Assembly: GCA_009919275.1 (NCBI GenBank)
Contig: RGCG01000007.1
Span: 1-48,339, forward strand
Origin: Actinomycetota bacterium
GTDB lineage: Bacteria > Actinomycetota > Acidimicrobiia > Acidimicrobiales > Ilumatobacteraceae
DNA: 48,339 nucleotides
Direction of reading: 5' to 3'
Shown here one piece after another: positions 7,555-15,532 of this stretch. Position 1 is the stretch's first letter; the number at the start of each line of letters is the position of its first letter. Under the pieces are notes generated by a model. The model saw only the letters and a list, made by a program, of their open reading frames with translations, searched no databases and had not been told where the DNA came from. A program made the translations under genes and the position numbers.

Positions 7555-8462
7555 TCAGCCATCACACCTTCATCGACGGGCAAAATGGGCTTCGCCCGAG
7601 TCGCAACGACCAGTGCCAACGCACCGATCATGATGACGGCACCGACGATCTGAATTGATCGCATCGACTGGTCATAGATGATCCAGGCGCCGGCCATCGA
7701 CAGCGCGGGACTCAGCAGGTTCAGCAACGAGACGAGGGTGATGTCGAGATAACGGGCGCACCACGTGATCGTCGTGTGGCCGAGAAGACCGGCGACGGCG
7801 ATTTGAGCGAGTACGAGCACCATGTCGTGCCCTCCCAGTTCGCCGAAATCGGGTCGCACGACAAGAACCCAGGGAATCGTCGCGAGTGCTGCAATGGTGA
7901 ACACGCCCGCGAGGAACGAACCGACGTGCACACCGTTGTCGCGGGCTCGCTTGGCAAAAACAAAATAGGTCGACCAGATGAGAAGGTTTGCGACCGCGAA
8001 AAGGTCGCCCGTCAGTCCAGCCTCACCACCCGGTGCCGCTCCGATGATGACCATGAAGATCCCGCCGACGGCCACCACGGCGAGACACACCCGCAGCACG
8101 GTCGGACGTTCTCCGAACAGCCGCGGCGCGACGAGCAACATGAGAACGGGCTGAAGGTTGGAAATCAGGGTCGCATTGGCAATCGAGGTGTGCTGGAACG
8201 ATGCGAATCCCGTGGCCATCGAACCGAGGAAGAGCACCCCGGGAAAGAGACTCCGTCGATAGAGGTCGAGGGTCAGCCTGCCGCCGCCGATGATCGCCGC
8301 CAGGGACATGACGGGAATCGACAGCCACAACCGTACGGATGTGAACGCAGTGACCTCGGCGGAAATCCCCCGGACCATCAAGGGGCCCGAACTCCAGGCG
8401 ATCACGCCGGTGAGGCATGCAACGACGGCCCAGTCGTGGGTACGACCGTGCGTGTCGGTCAC
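7551..8462 (-). CDS. EamA-family (DMT) transporter, first of pair
   Basis: A 303-aa inner-membrane protein with ten predicted helices and two EamA domains. Recognisable pieces are AWSSGPLMVRGISAEVTAF near the N-terminus and FASFQHTSIANATLISNLQP in the first repeat. The start is GTG at 8462, overlapping the stop of the upstream 73-aa gene by 4 bp (GTGA). The downstream gene is its paralogue, again with a 4-bp overlap, which suggests the two products are made in equal amounts and could act as a heterodimer. Charged residues are confined to loops, as expected of a drug/metabolite carrier. Substrate unknown. Confidence 0.85.
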   Translation of the reverse strand: MTDTHGRTHDWAVVACLTGVIAWSSGPLMVRGISAEVTAFTSVRLWLSIPVMSLAAIIGGGRLTLDLYRRSLFPGVLFLGSMATGFASFQHTSIANATLISNLQPVLMLLVAPRLFGERPTVLRVCLAVVAVGGIFMVIIGAAPGGEAGLTGDLFAVANLLIWSTYFVFAKRARDNGVHVGSFLAGVFTIAALATIPWVLVVRPDFGELGGHDMVLVLAQIAVAGLLGHTTITWCARYLDITLVSLLNLLSPALSMAGAWIIYDQSMRSIQIVGAVIMIGALALVVATRAKPILPVDEGVMAE

Positions 8463-8680
8463 TTCTTGTCGCCGCGCATGTCGATGCGCAGCACGAGCAC
8501 ACCGTCTTCGACGGAGGCGGTGGCGTCGCCAAGAATGGCGAAGTCCTGGAAGTCAACCTGGGCTTGCTGTAGGAAGAGCTGTCGCTCTTCACCCGCGACC
8601 GGCGGCAATGGGCGGCGACGCACCGCGGCCGCACGCTCACGGAACCGCTCGATCATCTCGTCGGGATTGAAAGCAGCCAC
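8459..8680 (-). CDS. small hypothetical protein (73 aa)
   Basis: This is a soluble, charged protein with an N-terminal helical, Arg-rich half (DEMIERFRERAAAVRRRPLP) and a C-terminal beta-rich half (TASVEDGVLVLRIDMRG). It has no Cys or His cluster, signal or membrane segment. GTG at 8680 is the likely start and an ATG at 8656 is an alternative. It is packed between the single-pass protein gene (9-bp gap) and the first EamA gene (4-bp overlap), so it belongs to the metX-EamA operon. I do not recognise the family. The operon position suggests an accessory role, nothing more. Confidence 0.6.
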   Translation of the reverse strand: MAAFNPDEMIERFRERAAAVRRRPLPPVAGEERQLFLQQAQVDFQDFAILGDATASVEDGVLVLRIDMRGDKK

Positions 8681-8689
8681 GACGGAAAA

Positions 8690-8950
8690 TTAGTTGGATT
8701 CGGCCAGGGCCGACGACTTCTCGGACGATTCACGTGCCTCGCGTTCGGCCATCTCCAGGAGAAACTGCCGATCGACGCCCGAGCTCTTGCGGTAAGCGCG
8801 TTCGCTCATGATTTCGAGCCGGGCGAGGGCCCTGGGTTCGGGACGCGAGGTCTTCCAGAACCACACGGTGAGTCCGAAGAGAGCAAGGCCCCCGGCGATG
8901 AGAAGAACCGAGATGATGGTGACGATCCCGACTTCTGCGATCACCCTCAC
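8690..8950 (-). CDS. single-pass membrane protein (86 aa)
   Basis: One strong transmembrane helix covers residues ~5-31 (VGIVTIISVLLIAGGLALFG). A mostly helical, charged cytoplasmic tail rich in Glu, Arg and Ser follows (LLEMAEREARESSEKSSALAE), possibly a short coiled coil. The GTG start at 8950 overlaps the metX stop by 4 bp (GTGA), so it is co-translated with metX. No catalytic motif is present. Similar short membrane-anchored tails are common in actinobacteria without known function. Confidence 0.65.
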   Translation of the reverse strand: MRVIAEVGIVTIISVLLIAGGLALFGLTVWFWKTSRPEPRALARLEIMSERAYRKSSGVDRQFLLEMAEREARESSEKSSALAESN

Positions 8951-10119
8951 ACCTTATCGAGTAACGATGTGACGGCCCTGCCAACCTGGTCGAGCTCGAT
9001 CAGGAACGAATCGTGACCGTGCGGAGAGTCGATCTCGACGTAGTCGGCGTGACCGCCCGATTCCACAACGAGGCGAGCGATCTCGCGCTGTTGGTAGCTC
9101 GGGTACAGGATGTCGCTCCAGATTCCGACCGAGAGAACCGGCACCGTGATGCGTTGGACGGCTGCAACGACGCCACCGCGTCCGCGGCCGATGTCGTGAA
9201 GGTCCATCGCCTTTCCGATGACGAGGTAGCTGTTCGTGTCGAAACGGCGCACCAGCTTGTCGCCGTGATGGTCGAGATAACGCTCGACTTCGAAGCGGTC
9301 CCACATTTCGATGCCGCTCTTGTCGGCATTGCCGTCGGCAAGTTCGCGGCCGAACTTCTCGGAGAAGACGTTGTCGCTGCGGAATGTCACCTGTGCAACC
9401 ATGCGCGCGATGGCAAGACCCTCCCACGGGCCGTCACCCGGTGCCGCGTCGTAATAGTCACCACCCCTCCAGCGAGGGTCGAGACGAATGGCGCGCCGAC
9501 CGATGGCCCCCCAGGCAATTTGCTGTGCACTGGCTTGCAGACACGTCGCAATGGGGATGATCGACCGCACCCGGTCGGGAAACATGACGGCCCATTCGAG
9601 AACCTGCATGCCGCCCATCGACCCACCGATGACGCTGTGCCAGGTGCGCACACCAAGGTGGTCGGCAAGACGGGCCTGGGCTCTCACCATGTCGCGGATT
9701 GTGATGACGGGAAATCGCGAACCGTACGGCTTGGCGTCGACGGGATGCGGCGAAGCCGGACCCGTGCTGCCCTGACAGCCGCCGAGAACGTTCGCGCAGA
9801 CGACAAAGTATTGGTTGGTGTCGATGGCAAGACCCGGACCAATGAGACCTTCCCACCACCCCGGAGTCGGGTGACCATCGTCGGCGCGACCCGCCGCGTG
9901 TGAGTCACCCGTCCATGCGTGACAGAGAAGAATCGCATTCGATGCGTCAGCCGCGAGAGTGCCCCACGTTTCGTATGCGACCGTCACGCCGGTGAGAGTC
10001 GACCCCACCTCGAGCGCGACCGCACGTTCCGTGGACAGCGAAAAGAACCGACGGGTGCCGACGGGATCGCCAACGTGCCACGCGCCGGTGGCCGGATAGT
10101 CGCGATGTTGTGTCGTCAC
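8947..10119 (-). CDS. metX: homoserine O-acetyltransferase (MetX)
   Basis: A 390-aa alpha/beta-hydrolase-fold acyltransferase. It activates homoserine with acetyl-CoA (some relatives use succinyl-CoA) for methionine synthesis in the cytoplasm. Family marks are VTVAYETWG at ~46-54, the NAILLCHAWTGDSHAAG segment at 61-77, VLGGCQGSTGPAS at ~111-123, and nucleophile Ser167 in GGSMGG. The catalytic Asp lies in SDILYP and the His in GHDSF near the C-terminus. The start is the GTG at 10119 because AGGAGA lies seven bases before it; reading from an upstream ATG would translate the leader. The 5' leader resembles a SAM riboswitch, so end-product repression is expected. It heads an operon with two small proteins and two EamA exporters. 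Confidence 0.93.
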   Translation of the reverse strand: MTTQHRDYPATGAWHVGDPVGTRRFFSLSTERAVALEVGSTLTGVTVAYETWGTLAADASNAILLCHAWTGDSHAAGRADDGHPTPGWWEGLIGPGLAIDTNQYFVVCANVLGGCQGSTGPASPHPVDAKPYGSRFPVITIRDMVRAQARLADHLGVRTWHSVIGGSMGGMQVLEWAVMFPDRVRSIIPIATCLQASAQQIAWGAIGRRAIRLDPRWRGGDYYDAAPGDGPWEGLAIARMVAQVTFRSDNVFSEKFGRELADGNADKSGIEMWDRFEVERYLDHHGDKLVRRFDTNSYLVIGKAMDLHDIGRGRGGVVAAVQRITVPVLSVGIWSDILYPSYQQREIARLVVESGGHADYVEIDSPHGHDSFLIELDQVGRAVTSLLDKV

Positions 10120-10149
10120 CCTGTCTCCTCTCGATTCCGCGGCTCTATT

Positions 10150-10272
10150 CGCCTTCAGTACGAGGGACCGGGCCCGTTGCGGTTTCCCGCCACATCCCCA
10201 ACCGTTGCCGGTTGAGCTGGCACCGTGGACCAACCCCGGTTGCCGGACCGGTTTCCCGGTCACTCGTGATGC
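10150..10272 (-). ncRNA. SAM riboswitch, SAM-IV-like, in metX leader
   Basis: Read on the minus strand, the metX leader contains CACGAGTGACC, a GAAA-capped stem (ACCGG-GAAA-CCGGT), the SAM-core string CCGGCAACC and then CCACGGTGCC. Two further small hairpins follow (CAACCG-GCAA-CGGTTG and GCGG-GAAA-CCGC), ahead of the ribosome-binding site. The CCGGCAACC...CGGTGCC arrangement is what SAM-IV (and SAM-I/IV) leaders show upstream of actinobacterial methionine genes. The gene context (metX) fits exactly. Class and precise limits are by eye, and a covariance search would settle both. The expected action is SAM-dependent reduction of metX expression. Confidence 0.75.
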
Positions 10273-10355
10273 TGAAGTGTCCTCATGCTATCCGTGCAAC
10301 GACGGGACGTCACGGAACTTTTCGAACCTGCCGTGCGACCGTTATCTTGCGCCCG

Positions 10356-11087
10356 ATGGCCGAGAACTATCTCACGCCCCGGGCCGAGATGCGCCCCACC
10401 ATCGGAGCGGGTTTCGGATCCTTCGCCATTGCCCCGATCGCAGCGGGCACCATCGTCGCCTGCTTCGGTGGCACACCCCTTGACCGCGCCTCATTCGACC
10501 GCCACGACGCCGATCGGCGATCGCGCTCGATCCAGATCGATGAAGACACCTACCTCCTCGGACCGCCGAAGCGCGAACCCGGAGACGCGATCAACCATTC
10601 GTGCGAACCGAATTGCGGCATGGGTGGAGCGGCCCAGGTGGTTGCCATGCGCGACATTGCCGTCGGCGAGACGCTGACCTTCGACTACGCGATGGCCGAC
10701 GGCAGCGACTACGACGAATTCGCATGCGCCTGCGGTTCAACCTCCTGCCGGGGCCGCGTCACGGGTTCCGATTGGCAACGTGCCGATCTGCAGCAACGTC
10801 ACGGCGGATACTTCTCCCCCTACTTGGTGCGCCGCATGCACGCTGCCCGCACCGCCAGGCGATTGGCGAAGCGCGATGTCGAGACCTTGCTGAACACCCT
10901 CGACCACGACCCGATCGAGGCGCTCGCAGCGGCGTTACGGGTTGTTCTCGGGCGCCCTCATTCGAGCTTCGAATCCCTGGTCGGATTGTCGCCGATCGAT
11001 ACTTCGTGGCGGAGTGGCCTGCTCGCCGGACACGCGGCAGCGCTCGATCGACTCGCAGCACACCTGAATGAGCACCGCGGCTTTTGA
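10356..11087 (+). CDS. SET-domain protein lysine methyltransferase-like
   Basis: A 243-aa protein. Residues ~10-115 form a compact SET domain: GAGFGSFAIAPIAAGTIVACF at the start, then the cofactor-binding NHSCEPNC (80-87) and GETLTFDYAM (104-113) with catalytic-type Tyr111. A post-SET-like cysteine triplet (Cys124, Cys126, Cys131 in CACGSTSCRG) could bind zinc with Cys83 or Cys87. Residues 140-243 are a helical C-terminal extension of unknown fold. Such proteins use S-adenosylmethionine to methylate protein lysines. The ATG at 10356 directly precedes the SET core. It is divergent from metX, sharing the ~240-bp leader region. The bacterial target is unknown, and transfer from a eukaryote-like source is possible. 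Confidence 0.85.
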   Translation: MAENYLTPRAEMRPTIGAGFGSFAIAPIAAGTIVACFGGTPLDRASFDRHDADRRSRSIQIDEDTYLLGPPKREPGDAINHSCEPNCGMGGAAQVVAMRDIAVGETLTFDYAMADGSDYDEFACACGSTSCRGRVTGSDWQRADLQQRHGGYFSPYLVRRMHAARTARRLAKRDVETLLNTLDHDPIEALAAALRVVLGRPHSSFESLVGLSPIDTSWRSGLLAGHAAALDRLAAHLNEHRGF

Positions 11088-11104
11088 CCAACCGCTCGTC
11101 GCGG

Positions 11105-11593
11105 TCAATTCAGCAAGGGTTGTGTGAATCGAAGACGTTGGTCGAATCCGGGCTCTCCGGGGAGGAACCCGTTGCGGTCGGGCCACAGCAACTGCACCAC
11201 GTCGAAGGTCGAGCTCTTGTGCCACATTGCCGCGCTACCGAAGAGTCCGCCCCAGGCCGAGGTGTTCACGGCATCGAATCGTGCTCTTTGCTCACCGTCG
11301 AAGAGTCCCACGATCTCCGCGCCGATTTCGATGGTTTGGCCCGACCCACACACGTCGGCCAGCAGGTCGAACAGACCGCGGCACGCAACCGGTGTGAGAC
11401 CGAGAATCACCACCTCGGGCATGTTGAACCGGGCGGGAAAGTTGACGGTGTACGAATAGGTCGGAAGGGGTACGCCGTCACTCGTTGAGACGCTGCCGGG
11501 CGGCACGGACTCGATCGCCCAACCATTCGTCTCGACCATCCAGGTGATCTTCTCGCCGTGTGGAATGTGGAAGTCGGGCAATTCCATGCTCAT
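11105..11593 (-). CDS. DUF4262-type protein
   Basis: A 162-aa soluble protein whose beginning and end match the DUF4262 pattern as I know it. GWAIESVPP and YSYTVNFPARFNMPEVVILGL lie in the first half, and LLWPDRNGFLPGEPGFD lies near the C-terminus. No catalytic residues are established for the family. It may bind a small ligand. It stands between the SET gene (convergent, 17-bp gap) and the phosphotransferase gene (same strand, 12-bp gap), so it is likely cotranscribed with the latter. Function not assigned. Confidence 0.75.
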   Translation of the reverse strand: MSMELPDFHIPHGEKITWMVETNGWAIESVPPGSVSTSDGVPLPTYSYTVNFPARFNMPEVVILGLTPVACRGLFDLLADVCGSGQTIEIGAEIVGLFDGEQRARFDAVNTSAWGGLFGSAAMWHKSSTFDVVQLLWPDRNGFLPGEPGFDQRLRFTQPLLN

Positions 11594-11605
11594 GGCGTCA
11601 ATCTC

Positions 11606-12643
11606 TCACAACAGATCGAGTGCGTCGAGATCGAGAGCGTGCTGTGCGGCGCGTGTTGCCATGGCCGCAAACATCGCTTCGCCGCGTTCGGTTGGCGTGA
11701 CCACCATCGAGGCCACAACGGCCATCACCAGGCCGGCAAAACTGGCATGCACATAGTCACGCCACATGGTTGTCCGGTTGCTGTCGATGCCGTAGCGCCC
11801 CAGCGCCGCGATGTAGTCGTCGACAAGACCATTCTCGATCGAGCGTCGAACATCGGGTAGCACCGCCGCACCGAGGAAGTACGACACGTCGACCACGCCC
11901 GGCCCGTGGTTCGGCGTTTGCCAATCGACAACGGCGATGCGTGGCCCACCCGTCGGCGTTCCGAACATCAGATTGTCGAGGCGATAGTCACCGTGACCGA
12001 GTGTGAGGACCGATCCACGGCCATCGATCCAATCGGCGAGCCGTCCGCCGAACGCCCGCGCGAGTCCGATTTGGGAATCGCTCAGGTACTTCGCATACGT
12101 CGCGAGAAAAGGCGTGAGGAGATGCTGATAGGCGGCCTGCAGCATCTCCCCGTCCGCACGTGCCGTGCGTCGCTGCAGCCAGTCGACGTCGAACAGCGTC
12201 GGGTCATCCCAACGTGGGCCGTGCAAGGCGGCAAGTTCAACGACGGCGCGATGTGCCTCGTCATCCGAGCAGCCAGTGATCTGGTTTCCCGGTACGGCCG
12301 GCCCGAGATCTTCGAGAACCAATACGAAATCGTGCGTCTCGTCGTCGAACTCGACGAAATGACAGCGTGGGCGCCGCACGTCGACCGTGCCGGCGAGCTG
12401 CATGTAGAACTTTGCCTCGCGTTCGTAGGTTCGATGCGCAACCCCCGCCGCCCGACTCGCTTCCCCCGGGGACGGAAGTTTGACGACGACAGACGACGGC
12501 ACGTCGCCGTTTCGCGAGACAATCGGCACCCGATAGTTGGCGCCGATCATCCCTTCGCCGATTCGCTGGGGCTCGCCTGCCGACACGCCGTGACCGAAGA
12601 CCATTTCCCAGAAAACCGGCGTCAACGACGAGAGGTCCCGCAC
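11606..12643 (-). CDS. APH/kinase-like phosphotransferase family protein
   Basis: A 345-aa protein kinase-like phosphotransferase. An N-lobe lysine strand (SSVVVKLPSPG) precedes the hinge strand (DFVLVLEDLGP). The catalytic loop is LGHGDYRLDNLMFG, with a Brenner-type H-G-D....N, and the metal-binding Asp lies in IAVVDWQTPNHGPGVVDV. This family phosphorylates hydroxyl groups of small molecules (aminoglycosides, choline, acyl-CoA-linked alcohols), and the sequence does not say which. A GTG at 12643 is used as start. It is divergent from the SURF1 gene with only 30 bp between, so promoters must overlap the coding starts. Drug resistance should not be inferred. Confidence 0.85.
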   Translation of the reverse strand: MRDLSSLTPVFWEMVFGHGVSAGEPQRIGEGMIGANYRVPIVSRNGDVPSSVVVKLPSPGEASRAAGVAHRTYEREAKFYMQLAGTVDVRRPRCHFVEFDDETHDFVLVLEDLGPAVPGNQITGCSDDEAHRAVVELAALHGPRWDDPTLFDVDWLQRRTARADGEMLQAAYQHLLTPFLATYAKYLSDSQIGLARAFGGRLADWIDGRGSVLTLGHGDYRLDNLMFGTPTGGPRIAVVDWQTPNHGPGVVDVSYFLGAAVLPDVRRSIENGLVDDYIAALGRYGIDSNRTTMWRDYVHASFAGLVMAVVASMVVTPTERGEAMFAAMATRAAQHALDLDALDLL

Positions 12644-12673
12644 CGCAACAAACTAGCGTCGGGTTCGGTAACG

Positions 12674-13420
12674 ATGAGTCGCATCACCCTTCTTCTTCGT
12701 CCACGGATGGTCGCGCTGCATCTTCTTGCGGTCGTTCTCGTGGTGGTCATGGCGAATCTTTCGATGTGGCAGTTCAATCGCCTCAACGAGCGCAGGGACT
12801 TCAACGCCGAAGTCCGCAGCAGAGCCTCCCTGCAGCCGGTTCCTCTTGCGGATCTCTTGATGACGAGCCCCGAGGATGGCGAATGGCGGCCGGTCGTGGC
12901 GAAGGGAACCTTCCGGGCGCAAGACGAAGTCATCGTCCTCAATCGCAGCCAAGACAACACGGCCGGGGTCGATGCACTGACGCCGTTCGACTTCACGGTC
13001 GACGGAAAAAGTTACGCGGTCTTGGTCGACCGGGGATTTGTACCGATGACGGCCGATATTCCCCCGCCACCCTCGGGCGAGGTTGAGTTTCTCGGGCGCG
13101 TGCGCAAGTCGCAAGAGCGCCGCCTCGGCGGACTCACCGACCCGGCCACGGGCGTTCTGCGGGAAGTGCAACGGGTCAATGTCGAACGCCTCGCCGGCCA
13201 AGTCGCCGCCTCGGCCGAACAGAAGGTGCTGCCGTTCTATGTTGATTTCCTCGAGTCACCCACGGTGACGGGAAACTTGCCCGCAAGGGTGGCGAATCCG
13301 GACCTGAGCGAAGGTCCGCATCTGTCCTACGCAATTCAGTGGATCATCTTTGCGATCTGCGCGGTCGTGGCGTGGTTCATTCTCGTGCGGCGCGCGCTTC
13401 GATCTCGGCCATCCGCCTGA
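12674..13420 (+). CDS. SURF1-family cytochrome oxidase assembly protein
   Basis: A 248-aa protein with the SURF1 layout. An N-terminal membrane helix at ~10-32 (VALHLLAVVLVVVMANLSMW) runs into the family motif WQFNRLNERR. A periplasmic beta-rich domain has GTFRAQDEVIVLNRSQDN and the VDRGFVP motif. A C-terminal helix (~215-238, HLSYAIQWIIFAICAVVAWF) carries the HLSYAIQW signature. SURF1 helps insert heme a into cytochrome c oxidase, implying aerobic respiration. The ATG at 12674 gives the expected short N-terminus. Its 3' end overlaps the convergent MBL-hydrolase gene by 44 bp. Confidence 0.92.
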   Translation: MSRITLLLRPRMVALHLLAVVLVVVMANLSMWQFNRLNERRDFNAEVRSRASLQPVPLADLLMTSPEDGEWRPVVAKGTFRAQDEVIVLNRSQDNTAGVDALTPFDFTVDGKSYAVLVDRGFVPMTADIPPPPSGEVEFLGRVRKSQERRLGGLTDPATGVLREVQRVNVERLAGQVAASAEQKVLPFYVDFLESPTVTGNLPARVANPDLSEGPHLSYAIQWIIFAICAVVAWFILVRRALRSRPSA

Positions 13421-14345
13421 ACTGTTCGATGACGTTCGGCGTCGCGTAGCTCGGATCGAGGTTGCGGTAGACCGTGTCGACGTTCACCGCGATACGACCG
13501 AACTCGCGCAGATTGCGCGTCGTGTCGGCACCCTGCATCGTGCGCACGATCTGCCAAGCAGCCTCGAAGGCGTCGACGCCGTTTGCCTGGCACTCTCGGG
13601 CCGAGACCAACACGGCTGTCAAATAGTCGCGAACCTCAACGACACCCGCTTTGTCGGTGACGGGGCCGTGCCCGGGTACCACCGTTTCGATGTCCATGCC
13701 CAACATCAAATCGCACGCGGCGATCCAATTCTCGAGCGGACCCGCCCAGACGATCGGCGCCCCTCCGATGAAGAGAATGTCGCCGGTATAGACCGTGCGG
13801 GCGTCGGGCACGACAACGATCGTGTCACCATCGGTGTGTGCCGGGCCGACTTCGATCAGTTCGACCGCCCGACCACCGATCTCAACCTCGAGTCGTCCTT
13901 CGAAGGTGCGAGTCGGCGGAGTTGGTTCGATGCCGTCGAATCGAAAACCACCGAAGAACGAACGGAAGAGCTCGCCCACGTCTCCGGGTGCCGCGTTCAA
14001 CTGCGCCATCATGGCCGGCGGTACGTGGCTCATCTCGGCCGCGGTTGCCCGCGATGCGATGATCTCTCGGTCGGCAACGAGTTGGTTGCCGTAGCAGTGG
14101 TCGCCGTTGGCATGAGTGTTCACGACCGTGCCGATCGGCGCGGTGAAGGTTGCATCGGCCATTGCCGCCAGCATCGCGGCCGTCAGGTCGAGGTCGAACA
14201 GCGTGTCGACCAGCAACGAAGCACCGTCCCCGACGATCAATCCCGCGTTGCTGTAGCCCCATCCACCGTCGGGCTGCAGGTATGCGTGACAGCCCTCGGC
14301 CACCTCGTGCAATCCGAGCGCGAAAGGAATCTGCGACCCAGCCAT
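13377..14345 (-). CDS. MBL-fold metallo-hydrolase
   Basis: A 322-aa protein with the metallo-beta-lactamase fold. The motif-1 strand is LLVDTLFD. The metal motif is THANGDH (His78, Asp82, His83), where the usual second His is Asn80, so one zinc ligand of HxHxDH is replaced. Later ligands are GPAHTDGDTIVV and VVPGHGP. Similar NTHxNGDH proteins exist in actinobacteria, so the change is probably a subfamily trait and not damage. Substrates in this superfamily range from lactones to thioesters. Its 3' end overlaps SURF1 by 44 bp on the other strand. Substrate unknown. Confidence 0.88.
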   Translation of the reverse strand: MAGSQIPFALGLHEVAEGCHAYLQPDGGWGYSNAGLIVGDGASLLVDTLFDLDLTAAMLAAMADATFTAPIGTVVNTHANGDHCYGNQLVADREIIASRATAAEMSHVPPAMMAQLNAAPGDVGELFRSFFGGFRFDGIEPTPPTRTFEGRLEVEIGGRAVELIEVGPAHTDGDTIVVVPDARTVYTGDILFIGGAPIVWAGPLENWIAACDLMLGMDIETVVPGHGPVTDKAGVVEVRDYLTAVLVSARECQANGVDAFEAAWQIVRTMQGADTTRNLREFGRIAVNVDTVYRNLDPSYATPNVIEQFRRMAEIEARAARE

Positions 14346-14366
14346 GCGGTCAATTCTGACACGGAC

Positions 14367-15532
14367 TCAGCGCAGACGTTCCGCGATCCCGGATGCGATA
14401 CGTCCCGCCACCGCCATGACGGGGATTTGTGTCGCTGCACGCGGAATGTCGGGAAACACCGAAGCATCAGTCACCCACAAGCCATCGACTCCGAAGACCG
14501 CTCCCGTGTTGTCGACGACCGCTTCACTGTCACGTTCCGCACCCATTCGGCAAGTACCCACGGCGTGCGAGTACGCCCCGGGTTGGCGACGGACGTAGGA
14601 AATGATCGTGTCGTCATCGTGTGCGAGCAGCGCATCGAGTGGCGTGCCGGCAGCATCGATTGACACCGACTCGACGACCTCACGAAACTCTTTCGTCGCG
14701 CACAGATCAGCGGCCAGCCGCAACGCGGCAAGCATGCGTGTTGAATCGTCATGGGTTTCGAGCGTTCCCAGCACGACTTCGGCGGTTCCCTCGACCTCGG
14801 CCACGTGACCCACCGCAGGAGAATCGGACTCCAGACCGTACCCGCGGCGAGCACCACGCCGTCGGCCACGAACTCATCGTCGCCGACGACGATTCCCCTC
14901 GCCCGGTCGGCTTCGACGGCAATTTCCGCCACCGACTCCCCCGCGTGAACGACCATGCGACCGGCGTCCTCGAGCGCCCGGGGTGTCACAAAGACACTGA
15001 ATGCATCGGCACGGCGACCATCGCGCAGCGACAAGGCCACCCGACCTGCGCCGTCGTAGGTTTCACCCGTGTGCCGACACTCGCTCGCACCCATTCCGCG
15101 CGCCGCCGACAGAACGGCACCCGTCACCGGTCCGGACTCTGACGCCGACGCGAAGTGTGAGGGAAGGCCAAGCAAAGCGATTTCGGCACTGACGGACCGC
15201 CAGTTCCACCCGGTGCAGCCGTGCATGGCGGACCACGCATCCCAATCGTCCTTCGTGCCCCACATTTGAACCAACGCGTTGATTGCGGTGGTGCCACCGA
15301 GCGCACGGCCACGCAGGTACGGGTAACGGAAACCACCGGTGTACGTGGATGCGAACACTGACCCATCGAGCAGGTCGGTTCTCGACGTCGAGTCGGCGAG
15401 TCGGGGCGAGGAATTCGTCGCCGACGCCTCGCCCGCTTCGAAGAGATGCACCTCGTAACCGGCATCGAAAAGACGCGCAGCGGCAACACAGCCCCCGGCG
15501 CCCGCACCGACAACGACGATGCGGCGGGTCAG
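14367..15532 (-). pseudogene. GMC-family FAD oxidoreductase, internally deleted and frameshifted
   Basis: The 5' part (15532 to ~14813) has the FAD dinucleotide motif VVVGAGAGGCVAA, FEAG, the RGRALGGTTAINALV GMC signature and AAGTVWSPILL. There the frame breaks near 14808-14815. The 3' part, one frame away, gives the GMC C-terminus with AVGTCRMG, VDGLWVTDAS and TQIPVMAVAGRIA. Together about 388 codons remain where the family normally has 500 or more. The missing part is the middle domain after the SPILLR-SG-type turn, an estimated 130-170 residues. The apparent start is CTG overlapping the upstream SDR stop (CTGA), where ATGA would be normal, so the start may also be decayed. It would have oxidised an alcohol or sterol-like substrate. 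Confidence 0.8.

Noticed and set aside
11606-12643. Aminoglycoside resistance gene
   Set aside because: Only the general phosphotransferase fold is recognisable; no feature specific to a resistance enzyme.
13377-13420. Frame error at the SURF1/MBL boundary
   Set aside because: Both C-termini are normal for their families; this is a genuine 44-bp convergent overlap.
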